Origin: Orthonyx spaldingii
Lineage: Eukaryota > Chordata > Aves > Passeriformes > Orthonychidae
Direction of reading: 5' to 3'
Assembly (NCBI GenBank): GCA_013397795.1
Contig: VZTJ01000300.1
Span: 919,318-983,317, forward strand
Length of the DNA: 64,000 nt
Below, in pieces: positions 25,718 through 37,789 of the stretch (positions within the stretch are counted from its first letter, which is position 1; each line of letters starts with the position of its first letter). The notes under the pieces are model-generated. The model was not told the DNA's origin. It worked only from the letters and a program-made list of their open reading frames with translations, and did no database searches. A program made the translations under genes and the position numbers.

Positions 25718-25793
25718 TATATATATATATACACACCTATGCATGTGTGTGCATACATATATATATATGTAGGTATATATACCCACATGTGTA
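25718..25793. repeat. Compound TA/CA microsatellite with palindromic core
   Basis: A (TA)n run at about 25718-25730 is followed by ACACAC (25731-25736), CTATGCAT, then GTGTGT (25745-25750) and a second (TA)n run at about 25755-25768. The order TA, CA, spacer, TG, TA makes an imperfect palindrome of roughly 50 bases. AT-rich palindromes of this type can extrude as cruciforms and are prone to instability. Confidence 0.75.
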
Positions 25794-27249
25794 GTAACAT
25801 TTAAGAAAAATCATTAGGTTTTCAAAGCTCATCACATAGAGCAGATGGAAATACAAAGGTATTTCTCTGCTCTGGTACCTAAAAGAGGACACCACAAGGT
25901 GCAGGACAGAGCAAGGGCTGCAGGTGAGCAGCCTCAAGGAACAGATGCCTCAGCAAAAGAGGAGGGAACAGCAATAAGGAGAGGAGAATGAGAATGGCAA
26001 CAGCTTGGGTCAGCCTAGGAACTCCCTACAAAACTGCAGGAATTTCTGCCTAGCATCTGTATTTGATAGGAAACATTGGCAAGCACTTCCTTCCAAGAGA
26101 ATTCTTCAGATCAGAAAAAGGATGCGAGAATTTAAAGAGTTAAATGCATAAAATTTATAGCAAGGTTTAAGATACTCCCATACAGAGGGGATATCTTAAA
26201 TCCTAGAAAGACAGTGTTTTGCTTTATTTTTTCCCTTCAAGCCTGCACCTTTCGTCATAATTAAATGCACAGTCAGCCTTCATTTGGTAAAATATTTGTG
26301 TTGCCAGGCAGTTAAACAAATGTTTTTTCATTTTCTTTTAAAATAACCTCCCACCCATGTTTCTCTAAACAGTGGCCCATCATTCCAGCTGCACAACACG
26401 TAGCTGAGCAGTAAAGTCTCATCTTGCCCCCATTAAAAGGGTCCTTTCCTTATTTCATTCACCAGAACACATGGGGAATTAATAGGACTTCGAAAATAAC
26501 AGAGTACCTCTGAAAGGAATCCTGATTTCATAATATTCCCACATTCCACTGTAACCCACAGCATCTGATCAGCATTCGGCATCACACTTTTAGCACAGGC
26601 AAGTACAGAAGATCAAGGTAATCTTTCCTTATTTCTTTTACATGTGGATATTCATAACTCCATTCAGTGCTCTTTTTCTTCTATTTTTATTCTTCCCAAT
26701 TCTTTGTATGAAATATGAAGGACTCACAAGTATGATTATCAAATTTATGGTGGATGCCTGCTACACCACACATTAGTCTCGCAGTTGTCTGCCCTGCAGT
26801 AGGGAAGATTTACACAGTGTGTAAATGGGCGAGCTCTATACAAACTATAGTTAAAATATTATTATGTTTATATGTTTGTCTATACCAAGTAGTAAAAAAA
26901 ATAATATTTTATTCCACTTCAGAGCAACATTTTAGTACAATTAAATGAGAAGGCTTAGCTCTGATACTTCTTTGAAAAGAATCATGACCAAAAAAGACAC
27001 AATTTTGGGACACATACCTGGAAGATAATAAAATCTCACTATTTCCACATGAGGCAATATCACAACCAAATATCTCTTGTTGATATTTAAAATCTGAACA
27101 TACTATTTCTGTAATTATTTCATCTGCGTGCACCATTTATACGGGAGCTTTGAAAACAGAAAGAATGAAGCGCTTGCCTTTAATCCTGAGGGGTTTTATA
27201 TGGGGTGGTTTTTGTTGGTTTTTTTTTTTAATTATTTTACTCTCCCACT

Positions 27250-27274
27250 GGTGACCATCACCGGTGACCATCAC
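27250..27274. repeat. Tandem duplication GGTGACCATCAC
   Basis: The 12-mer GGTGACCATCAC occurs at 27250-27261 and again at 27263-27274, one C apart (period 13). Each unit begins with the partly palindromic GGTGACC. It sits just after a T-rich stretch. Two copies only. Confidence 0.8.
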
Positions 27275-30200
27275 TGCAGTACCATACCTCCAGCTATGAG
27301 CTTGAATACACAGTTCCCTGAAGCCAAAACAAATGCTGCTTTTCTGGTTTAGCACAAGGCACATAGGAAGTAGGGGGGAAAAGCTTAAGCTTGCCTTCCT
27401 TGTGAATTTTAGTGTCACCTCTCTAAGGGAGCATATTACATAGCAACCTAGCCACTATGACAAATTACAGGAATAGCTGTGGCAATTAAGATTACAGATT
27501 ATCAGATTTTTTAGCAGCAATTAAATATAGTGTCATCTTCAGAGGGAAAACACTTTAAACCATATTTTACATGACATATTTGGTAAATCAGACACCCTAA
27601 TTTGTAAGGCTTTTCTGGTACAGACCACAAGATGAAATTTTATGCACCTGATGTTTCTCCTCTCAGGAAGGACTATCGCCTCTTAAGAGGAGAGGAATTC
27701 CCACTTACAGGAAATCCAGCACATGGTAGACACAGACTGACAGAAGGACGGATGGAAGGAAGGTAAATATCAACAAGTAAAAGGACAGAAGATTACTTTG
27801 GCTGTTGTGCAACAGTTACAGAAAAAGAATTTAAAAGAAAAGTGTTTTTTTCTCCCCATGAAGTCCAGAGCACACATTTTATTATAGTGAACACTGACTT
27901 AATTTTCCAAGACCCAGCCTGAGACAACAGCAGCTGACTACAAGCTCAGCAGTGGGAAGTCTAAAATTAGTATTTTTAAAAGTCTTTTTATTCTCATAAA
28001 ATTTGTACATTAAAACTGACATTTTAAAAGGTTACTTCTGTGGAGAGGAACTAGCAGCTATCAAAATCTAAAAACACCAATCAAATGCAAACGTGTTTCA
28101 AACTAAACTCCGGATAGCACAGACAAATCACCGTGCCAAGCAGTGGCACAGAGCGGGAGAGAGCTTTGGGAAAAATTATAATTTAGGTAAATCTTCAAGT
28201 TATAGTATTATTGCATCAAAGCTGTGGTTTAGACATCCTAGTGCTAACTGCCAAACTGTCTGCATTATTCTATGTTGTTAGCCATACTAAGTGGATTTCC
28301 AACCACTTCAAACAAATTATCAATTCCAATTGAGCAGGTTTGTGATAGAGCCAGAGAAAAAGGCTTTCTTTTAAAGCTTGTCTGCTCTATTTTTCTGCCC
28401 TACTATAAAATATACCTTATTTTTATGAATTTTTATATACTTTCGGGTAAGAAAAACCAGCTACTCATTAACATGTCCACACATGTATTAAAATTACATT
28501 CACCCCAGTCTTTTATATGTAAGTTTGTTTTTATCTGTCACATACAGCTGTAAGTAGAAGAGACAAGTTAGTCCAAGGACATAATGTCTTTCAGGCTCTG
28601 TAGCACTTAGCAGGTTACTGGGCCTCCAAGGCCTCACAGATTTAACCAAGACTTTTCACACAATCAGGTAAAGAGAGCTAAACCAGTCAGCAGATGTCCC
28701 ATTCAGATAACAAAGAGAATATTTTAGTGACAATGTGAGAAAACAACAGTAAAAATGGTAGAGAAACCCACTGAACCGTAGAGCTCTTTTTTTCTTTGCG
28801 AAAGACCATCGACTGGAGTTTGACTGTGACATTCACTGAAGTCCTCAGCAAAGGGAAAGTTGGTTGTACAAGCTTTGTCACAAGAGATCCAAATAAAAAT
28901 CAACTACAACAATGCTGGGCAATTTTCTATATTTTAATTTCCTCTCTGGATGTAACATGTATTCATAGATGATCCATTAAAATACCAGATCAGTATATGA
29001 AAGATTCCCGTCACACACCACTAAGCTGATCTACAGCATCATCCTTAACGATTCCATGATCCTCATGCTGCAGTTGTTCCTTCAGTTTCACCTCAACCTA
29101 ATGCAAATTTTCAGTGTCCTCAAGTCCAAGTTAGCCATTTTAAAACTTTCAAACAAAAATGGCTGTTGGTATCCAAAACGTCTACACCTACTTGCAAACC
29201 AGTGAAGAGGTAAAAGCATTGTGGTGTGAACAAAGCCAGTTTTAGCATTTGTTAAGGTCACTTCAGTTCCTCAAGTGGCTCTTCTTAGAGACCATTACCT
29301 CAGCTAAATACGCACACCAAACCATAATAATAATGGAGATAACCCATCTGAAGAACCCAGTTTGGGGTGTGGTTTTGAAATTGAATCAGGGAAAAGATGA
29401 CTACACACTCCGTGTTCTTGCTCTTCTGTAAGTTTAAATAAAGAAGAATACTTTTCAGTTATCTTGGACCACATTTCAATGGCAAGGGAACTGTGAATGA
29501 AAGAAGTTTACAAAGGCGACTGTTAAACATTAAAGTATAGTATAATCACTGTATGAATTAGTCATAGCCAGTTTAGGCACTGTCCAACCCACTTTCCAAC
29601 CATCTGCAACAAATGTGCTCCATTAAAACAGAACCATATGGAAAACAAGCTAGCAATTAACACAGCTTCTATGCATACCTCTAATACAGCACAGATTTCA
29701 AACTTTGAGTGAAACTGACTGCTGAATTACTTCCATATTGCTGCTGTTTAGACCTTGGCAACACATATTTATCCCCACTCACTACAGTATGTCATCCCAA
29801 GATACTGCTATATCATCAAAATAAGCATGAAAAACCACCCACAACTGAGCCACTCATTGTGGTTTATAGCCTCTGTTAATAAAATATTTGCAGATCAAAG
29901 TATAACAGACTTTTTCAAGGATGCGTAATACATTACTTACCAGTCAGTATCAAAACTAATAGCTAATGCAGGACAAATTGATTAATTTAATTGCTAAGTG
30001 GTGATATCTTGTACTATGAAACAAAACAGCTTCAGGTTTGAGTAGCTTTATCCTCTCCCAGATTTTCTGAAGTGCTAGAGATGCAGCACTTAACACTGTG
30101 ATATTTCCAATCCAAAGGGGACATGCAGAAATCTTAGTTCCAAAACTCAGAGCACTTAAAAATGCTCAAGGATAGTGATATTTTCATTACTTTTCTTTAA

Positions 30201-30492
30201 TAAAATAATGAAACTAGAATATTTCATAATTTTATCTCAGTGTACAAGATGCAGAAAGTGAAGCTTATGATAAACAAAAAAAAACCTGATTATAAGAAAA
30301 ATCAAGTCAAAATGAAGTGCCAATGCTCAGTACATACTATGTGTCCCTTTCTACCCAGTCCAGCAGAGCTCTTCACTTGAAAAGTCTGGCTCCTCAATTC
30401 AATCTGTAGACATTTATTCACTTATGCTCAACAGTTCAGCCTACAAGGTTTGGTCAGGGAAATAAAGTCCCACATAATCAGATAGGTTGGCA

Positions 30493-30529
30493 GAGGCCTC
30501 TGGAGGCCTCCAGCTCACAGCAGCTCACA
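30493..30529. repeat. Two consecutive period-10 duplications
   Basis: The palindromic octamer GAGGCCTC is present at 30493-30500 and 30503-30510. Directly after it, CAGCTCACA is present at 30511-30519 and 30521-30529. Both pairs have the same 10-base period, so two different decamers were each duplicated side by side. GAGGCCTC also creates two StuI-type AGGCCT cores. Confidence 0.75.
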
Positions 30530-32599
30530 TTGCTTAGGTAAAGAAATCCTAAACACTGTATTAGGAAAAAAATATACCTAAATAATAAAAAAACCACACT
30601 GAATATTTACAACATTACATTTCCAGTGCAAATTAAGTTGCTTTAAAACATGTAATATTAAAACTGTGGGGATTTTATACTTGTTTGGATTTTTTTAGTA
30701 ACTGAAATTCTAGTTCAAAGCACCCGTGTTTCCTCAGTTATCCAGTATGAAGTTAAAAACTAACTACAGGCATCATTTTGCTGCAGACTTCCCAATATTC
30801 CAAAGAGGAGTTAAAGAAAAGATTCATTCCATGAAATATTACCTCAGTACCTACACAATTTCAAAAGCACTCAAATTCTTGAAGCAGACTTTCATTATTG
30901 TAGGTCATCATGGGCCACTCTGTTTTAAAAGACCCACAAGAAAACATGACGAGCCTCAAAACAAAGTATTTAGAAGCAGAATTTCCCACCTTAATTTAAT
31001 TCTGTTCACACAGAAGTTTCTCCCCTATTAAGCAGAAAACAAGAAGCAACTGCAAAACAAGCTCCACATTTCTTCCTGGGTGCTTTTCATACCTTCAAAG
31101 GTTTGAATACTGACAGCAATAATACACTGTACAAGCCTAAGTCATCGATGAAAAAACATGACTTAGCTACTATTGTATAGGTCCATAGCTGCTTCTTAAT
31201 TTTGTCCTTAGAACTGTCAATTGTAATAGTTACATTGAAGTACATATGACATTTTTTGATGGATTTTAAGTACCACCATTCCAAGTCGTGTAATTAGACT
31301 CCAATTTTCATTTTTTCCAGAAAGAAAAGTTCAAGAAAGCTTTGTCCTGAAGATGTTCTTCCACATATTACACACCCATAGGCTTAGGCACATTAACAGA
31401 AATTAAAGGATATAAAAATGAACCATTTTAAAATTCACAGTTTGGGGAGACATTATCAGCAATACTTAAATACCTAATACAAACAATAAGTCCTTTGGCT
31501 TAAAAATATACCCATAGCATCTGAAAGAGCTGAGGTATCATTGAATGGGATTTTGATTAACAACATTTTAGTTTAATAAAAAGAAGGTTTCAGTGACAGC
31601 CATCTTAAACAGCAGTTTGCAAATATGACTTTAAGTAAAGCATATGTATGTCAAAAACTGGCCTTCTGCCACTATATTTATTTTCTACATTTATTAAGTA
31701 AATCATACCTAGCCAAAAAGTCCAAAAATATTCAAATGGTATTAGTACTGCAAAAAATGAAATGCTTTGGAGTTAGTACCTAAACCTCCTGTATCCCCCA
31801 TAAACTCTAATTAAATTCCTACTATGTCATTCCTCCTGTTTTCCTCACAGCTGTTTTATATATTTTCACCTGTTTCACTTCCCTTTTTGTTCAAGTAACA
31901 AAAAAAGCTTAACCTCCCTTGATTGACAGAAAGGAATAACAATATTTAATTAACATCACTTCATATGTGACAAATCTTAAACTCTGCTCAGTCAATAAGG
32001 CTCTATGAGAGTATTCCCCCAACATTTTTAAAAGCTTTTTAAGAAAGCTCAGAACACTGTGTTCTTAATTCAAAAGCACATGCCGAGTTAATTATGGTCT
32101 TACGCTTTGACCAAAAGTAGGATTTGTGGGATTTTCTTTTTCTTAAGTCAAAGGATTCAAAAGTAATTTATGAATGATACTGAAATAATGCACGAATTAG
32201 CTGCTAACATGCTGTTAGTTTCAAGTGTTAATTTTTTTTTTCATGTGCTGGGAGGATCAGCATTAAAGTCATGCTGACTTGAAACTCTATTTATACTAAA
32301 AACTACATTAACTAAACAATCGTGTTATTCTACAGTCCTCCTCCTTACTTGTAGGTAATTGCTCTTGACTAGGTTACTTGTTTGGGAGATTTCTGCACAA
32401 TTTCTGCCAATTCAAATATAGACATTTCCATAGCTAAACAAATACTGGAACAGTGTCACATATACTCTCCCTAGAGTTACTCCTTCTTTATGTACATGAT
32501 GTTTAATTCATGTTCCCACATCTGTGTGAGCAGTTTCACTACAGGTGTATACTACACTCATCCTCATATCTCACTGTTGGGCTGCTTAAGCAGCTTTCT

Positions 32600-32665
32600 T
32601 TACCATGACCTTGTTATTATTAACACAGCAAACTGTTTTACTGTGACCTTGCTATTACTAACACA
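32600..32665. repeat. Diverged 28-bp direct repeat, period 38
   Basis: Copies at 32600-32627 and 32638-32665 match at 24 of 28 positions; all four differences are transitions. Each contains TGACCTTG, the reverse of the CAAGGTCA extended half-site used by ERR/SF-1-type nuclear receptors, and a conserved AACACA end. The repeat lies 41 bases before a long GT microsatellite. Confidence 0.75.
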
Positions 32666-32704
32666 TTTCCAAAGGGGTCACAAATTGATTCAGGGCACAT
32701 TCTC

Positions 32705-32706
<2 letters not shown>

Positions 32707-32749
<43 letters not shown>
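32707..32749. repeat. (GT)n microsatellite
   Basis: Forty-three uninterrupted bases of alternating G and T (about 21 units), followed by GCATGTGCACAC. This is the longest perfect dinucleotide repeat in the window. It is likely polymorphic and able to form Z-DNA. Confidence 0.95.
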
Positions 32750-32750
<1 letters not shown>

Positions 32751-35551
32751 ATGTGCACACAAATGTAAAATGGCCACAATTCAGTAATGTTTATCAAAAG
32801 CATTGCTATCTACGTCTCAGTTGGATTTTAAAAAGCATCCAATTTCCTGTAGATTATTGATTTAAAATGTGATCTGGGGCTCTAACTCATGTGGGATCAC
32901 CACCACTTCTCTCCCACACTGTAGCTGACAGGCAGAAAGGGCACTCAGGCTGAAGCAGCTTGTGGAAAAAAGAGCCATGGACAGTTTTCTCTCCCTGACT
33001 TCCCCTTTGTGACATGTTCCTCAACAGCAGACTGAGCCAGGCAGAGGCCAATAAAGGCACACTGCAAGGCCTTCCCTAACTTCAGCCTTATCCAATTCTA
33101 GCTTGGGTCAACATCAAGCAGAATTTCCCTGAATTTCTCATGCTAGTCTACCAGTTTCTATATTAACTTCCTTTTTATCAGTAACAATAAACACTAATAA
33201 CCACAAGCATTCGTCCAATGTATTCTGACAATCATTTCTGTTAGGATAATTTTAGTACGCTATAAAATTATTTCAGCGAGATAAAGTTCTCTCAGAAATG
33301 GTGGAAGGAGTTATTCTCTAAGAACAAGGTATGTGGAAGATTAATAAGCAGAGGGTTTTGCCATAATGTTATGAATCCTTACCTAACACTTTTACATCTA
33401 TTCTGCCTACTTTATACCTCTTGCCACCGTAACTAAATGAACTCCATGTGACTATTTAGCTTTTTACAAGAGCAGTGTGCTTTTAAATCAACAATGCAAA
33501 ACATGAAGTCACTTCTGCACTATCCATTCAGCAAATAAATATGATTCAAAAGTAATGTATTCTACAGCTCGTATTTCTACTGCATAACTTCAGAAATGTT
33601 TTTTTCTCTTTGTCCTATTTCAGAGGTTTTGAAAACATCTTCAACATATTCAATCATCACTAAGGTTAGGGTTGCAGAAAAATCACAAAATATTATGATA
33701 CAGAGTTAAGGGAAAGGCCATGCCCATTCAGACTCAGAGAAGAGTATGGCTCAGTGACCAAAGTGAAATAATGCAAAAGCAGTATAAATTTAGTGAGCTG
33801 GGGACATCAAGCCTACATAGTGAGAAAGGGCACTTGGGCACCCAGAGGCAGGGACTTGACAATACAGAGTTCCAGCAAGTGCAGCACAAGCCTGTTAAAA
33901 GCAGTGTCAGACTGACCATCACAGGGGGCACAAAAATGGGGGAATTGACGCTCTCAGAACCAAGACAGCAATCCATCATAAATGTCAGTGCATCCACTTC
34001 TGTATCTTGCTGCAAGAGAAAAAGCAGCTTGCCAAGTAGCTAGTAATGTTTCTACTTCCATCTGATTTTTTTAACTTTGTATGTAAGACACTTTTATACA
34101 GAAAATGTGCAAAACATGCATAGTTTTTCACAGAATAAAATGCCAGTATTACTTTAAGTAATACTTTTTTTAAAAAGCTGCAATGACTGAAGTGATAGGA
34201 AAAATGATAGCTGCTTAAAAAATTCTCAGTGGTCTCTCAAAAAACCCAAATAATTTTCGATTTAAGTTTTCTATGTTTTAGTTTCTCTTCTTGCAATGTC
34301 TGCCAATACAATGTAAGGACAGACTTAGGAATGAGAGCAGATTTAGAGCTTGTAGCATTATTAGAATTTGTAAATTTATTTTTTAAGGAAAAGAGTCATG
34401 AATTCAAAGTGCTACTGGACTTTTTTTCCATTTTTTTTTTTATAAATGCTTTGTATCCATTTAAGGGATGAAACAAATCAAATAAAAAGACAGGAAGAAT
34501 CTAGACCATGGCAGAATAAAGGAGAAGTGACATAATTAAGGAACAAAGGAAAAAGTAAGGGATGAATGCATACTTAATATCTTAAAATATATCAGTTTTA
34601 ATTCTGATATTTCAGTACTAATATTTTGGGTGCCTTTATTCTATAAAGTATACATTTTTATAAACCTATATCATCAAAACTATTAATCATTAAAAGAATA
34701 TCAGAAAAGCTTCAAGAATTTTTCCCCTCAACTACCTAGTAGAGAAAGACTGTAAATTGTTCTAAAATATTTGTGATGGTAACCCCCTCTTCTTTCACTC
34801 AATACTCCCAGTCTTATGCTTGAATAGATGAAGGAGAAAAAGGCTTATTGATTATTCAGTCAGTGATGTCTCTTGGATAAACAGAGAAAAGGTTTGGCCA
34901 CAGAAAATATCTACAATGAACTCAAGATAATTAGGGGAGGAAAAAGCGACAAACAACTCTTCATTCATCTGCTAGAGAAGTTACTGCATTTCTAGCCCAG
35001 AAAAAGCAATTATTCAGACCTTGCCTCCTCTATTTCCTACATTGCTTCCTTCTACTGATGAACAAGAGACCTTTCAACACAGATGTGGTAGTCTTGCTTT
35101 CTTTTCTGTTTTCTGCCCACAAGTAAATTTATTGCTCACGCCAGGTTGACAGCCTCCAAAACTGAAAGGGCTCCATTTATCCTGAGAACAGACACTCCAC
35201 TGGCCACACCGGCCCCTTCACATTGCCCCACCAGTCTGCATTGACCCCGACCCAGAAGGAGCCAGTGTCAGCAGTGGGCAGATAGATCAAGCTCCATTTC
35301 CATTCCAAGCCTCATACGATCCCTGACGCTGCCAAAAAGCCATCAGGCAGGGCTGGTATCCATGGGTCCTGTGGACACCTTTGTGGATTTGAACCATCAG
35401 TTAACACAACACAGAGAATCTAATTGCCAAAATGTAACAAATATATGCTATTATTTACTTGGCTAGGTTCAAATTAGAGACCTTTGGGATGACAGGTTCC
35501 ATTTCTAATTGAATCTTTCCTTTGCAATCCAGTCCCAGGAGCAGAAGGAAG
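32750..35551. other. AT-rich non-coding sequence
   Basis: No gene is recognised. Frames at 33720-34043 (+, 107 codons) and 33734-34015 (-, 93 codons) overlap on opposite strands and look like chance. The stretch at about 35150-35390 is GC-richer than its flanks, with no identifiable repeat family. Confidence 0.5.
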
Positions 35552-35567
35552 AAAAAAAAAAAAAAAA
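35552..35567. repeat. A16 homopolymer
   Basis: Sixteen A residues follow GCAGAAGGAAG and precede GACTAAAACC. An upstream AATAAA at the usual spacing is not seen, so a retrocopy tail is not supported. Confidence 0.7.
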
Positions 35568-36072
35568 GACTAAAACCCTAACAAATGATGAAATCAGCAT
35601 TTACTAGTACAGGGAGAGAAGAGAGCTCAAAAACTGAAGGTCATGAGCCCAGGCCAACCACAAACACTTATTTTTGTATGCAATCCAGTGCTGAAAACCT
35701 TACCATGAAGGGCAGCAGAAAGAAAATCACCCTTCAGGGGCTGACTTTCAACTGCACCACACTCACAGGCTAAGTTTTGTTGCTAAATATCTGTTGCTCA
35801 CTGTTGGAACTTAAGCTTTCCTTTTTTACATTTAATAGCACGCACTTTGAGTGGAGCCAAAATGGTTACTGCAGAATTCAAGATGAGGGGTTTCCCCACT
35901 GAAAAGAGATCTCAGCTAAAGAGAGAGAGATTGCATCAACTTTACCTAGAGGTATCAAATGAAAAAAGCTAAGGCAGAAAGGACAACAGAGAAGTTGCTG
36001 CATATTGTTGGTCATTAAGGCAACCCATTTCTAAAAGACCCACCTAGATAACCAGTTTTCTTCAAAGCAGAC

Positions 36073-36270
36073 AAGAAAACCTTAGGAGAGATGAGCAGTG
36101 GGACAGGATGCCCAGGGAGGTTGTGCTCACTCTACCTTTGATTGTTTGGCAAAACCCATCTGGATAAAGCCCTGAGCAACCTGTCAGACCTCGTATCTGA
36201 CCCTGCTGTGAGCAGGAGGTTGATCAAGAGACTTGCAGAGATCCCTTTCAATCTGAATTATCCTATGAAC
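36073..36270 (+). mobile_element. CR1 LINE 3'-end fragment (degraded)
   Basis: This matches the 3' region of a CR1 retrotransposon in order: AGGAGAGATGAGCAGTGGG, then GCCCAGGGAGGTTGTG, a diverged middle, CTGGATAAAGCCCTGAGCAA, then GAGCAGGAGGTTGAT and a final CCTTTCAATCTGAATTATCC. CR1 is a non-LTR retrotransposon of birds and other reptiles, usually strongly 5'-truncated on insertion as here. The terminal ATTCTATG-type repeat is decayed (TCCTATGAA). The 67-codon frame at 36142-36345 lies in this untranslated region and is not a gene. Confidence 0.9.
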
Positions 36271-36589
36271 TTCATCTTCAGGGAAATAACTGAAAAACCT
36301 TACAACAGAGTGATGGATATGAACATAGAGAAGCCAAGGCACTAAATACTACCTGAATTATGAGGTTTTCTCTTCTGAAGTTCCGCAGAGAGATGGATAT
36401 TACTGCTGGGACAGTGGACAAAGAAAAAATAAATTTGTTTATATAATTCCTCTTACCATCCTCTCTAGCCTCTGGTAAAAGTACTATTGCAGAACCATTA
36501 GTGTATACAGCCTTGAAACTTCGGTGAAGATGCAGAGAATAACACAGGAGAGTACAGAGAATGATGAGTAATGTGGCTAATCCTGGTGT

Positions 36590-36915
36590 ATAGACTGGAA
36601 TCTGAACTAGGCTTTCAGGCAGCAACAGATGTTACGAGATCTCAGACAGCTGGCCACAGCTTCCACTGCTGTGCTTGCGGCAGCTACACACAGGCAGGCT
36701 GTGGAAAGAGATCTAGATGGCATTGCAAGGTCTCCCAGGGTCCAGGAGATCTCTCCAGTCCTGGGAAAAAGAAGGCACCATCATGTTCGGCTCCTTCAGG
36801 CACACGGAAAGGACAGAGCAGTAACAATCCTGAAAGCTCAGCCAATGTCCCTCTCTCTACCTGTGGCTGCTGTGAACACGCTGGCTCTGCTGAGTCAGGA
36901 ACACTCCTCTGAGGA
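36590..36915. other. GC-rich block open in two forward frames
   Basis: This block is GC-richer than its flanks and follows a CR1 end. Frames of 113 codons (36571-36912) and 132 codons (36629-37027) are open in different phases on the + strand for about 280 shared bases. The translations contain no recognised domain. Double openness is a usual effect of low AT content. It might be part of another unrecognised mobile element or a unique GC-rich patch. Confidence 0.35.
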
Positions 36916-37064
36916 CTTCTGCTATTTTATCTGTAGTTTGCTTTATCTTATGTTTTCTGCCCTTTACCTATTAATTTTTAGGCAACAAGATATATCTCAG
37001 TGGGTCACAGGCTTGGCTGAGTCCTGAGTGACCAGAAACAACACCCAAATTTATGTGCTCATTC

Positions 37065-37117
37065 TTTTTTTTTTTTTTTTTTTTTTTATGGGGCCATACG
37101 CTTTCTGGCATTTTATT
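37065..37117 (-). other. T23 run with antisense AATAAA: possible retrocopy 3' end
   Basis: Twenty-three consecutive T residues (37065-37087) are the longest homopolymer in the window. Read on the minus strand, an AATAAA (from TTTATT at 37112-37117) lies 24 bases before the A run, the normal spacing for a polyadenylated mRNA. That layout fits the 3' end of a processed retrocopy on the minus strand extending from 37088 upward. I cannot name a parent gene. Processed retrocopies are scarce in birds because CR1 does not use poly(A) tails, so a chance T run is at least as likely. Confidence 0.25.
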
Positions 37118-37789
37118 ATTCAGGCGCTCAGACCACCATCTTACATATTTTACCACTGGAGTTATTCAGAAGATTACCAGCCTTTTGGAAGTAATTTCTC
37201 CTTCCATTGCAGAGTTCCACAGGGAGAACTTAGCCTTTATAGTGAAAACCCTAATGCCAAAATTTACTTTTTCAAATTAAAACTAGATCCAGTAGTCAAA
37301 CTATTTAGATTGCATTCTGAACCTCTTTGAATGAAGTCTATTGAGCAAAGATGCATGGAGCATTTATGACACTATATCGCTAATAGATCTCCTCAAGAAA
37401 TTCAAACTTCTTATGAATTGGCCAGAAAGAAATTTCAGCTATGCTTTAAAACTTCTCTTTATGAAAGTAGTATGTAAAATTTCTTCCTTCTCATTCTGTA
37501 TTCAAATATTTCAAGGTAAATAACTACTCAGAATGAGAAGAGCACATTTTTCAGTTAATTCTTTATTACAGCAAGGACTTTATACAAAGAATTTCATACT
37601 GAGGTGTGGTCCAGTAATTCTAATCATTGCTCTGACTCCTTGTCTTGTTAGCAAAAACTATTCCCATGTGTAAAAAGAAGATTAATTTTTTACTTTAGCA
37701 TTTGGTGGTGTTGCCATAAAATAAACCTTCCTTGTTCCTGCATGTTTCCTCTGACTCAATAACCAATTAGCTCAATCTTGTTTATACTT
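37118..37789. other. Non-coding sequence, possible body of a minus-strand retrocopy
   Basis: No gene is recognised in either strand. If the T run at 37065-37087 marks a retrocopy tail, this is where the copied 3' UTR would lie. The minus strand carries only short frames. Confidence 0.35.

Larger units (their letters stand above)
25794..32599. other. AT-rich non-coding sequence
   Basis: No gene is recognised in this long stretch. Frames of 60-101 codons (for example 30726-31031 +, 27137-27418 - and 28272-28553 +) have translations without conserved features. Short duplications at 27250-27274 and 30493-30529 are listed separately. A POU-type octamer ATGCAAAT is at 29101-29108. Confidence 0.55.
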
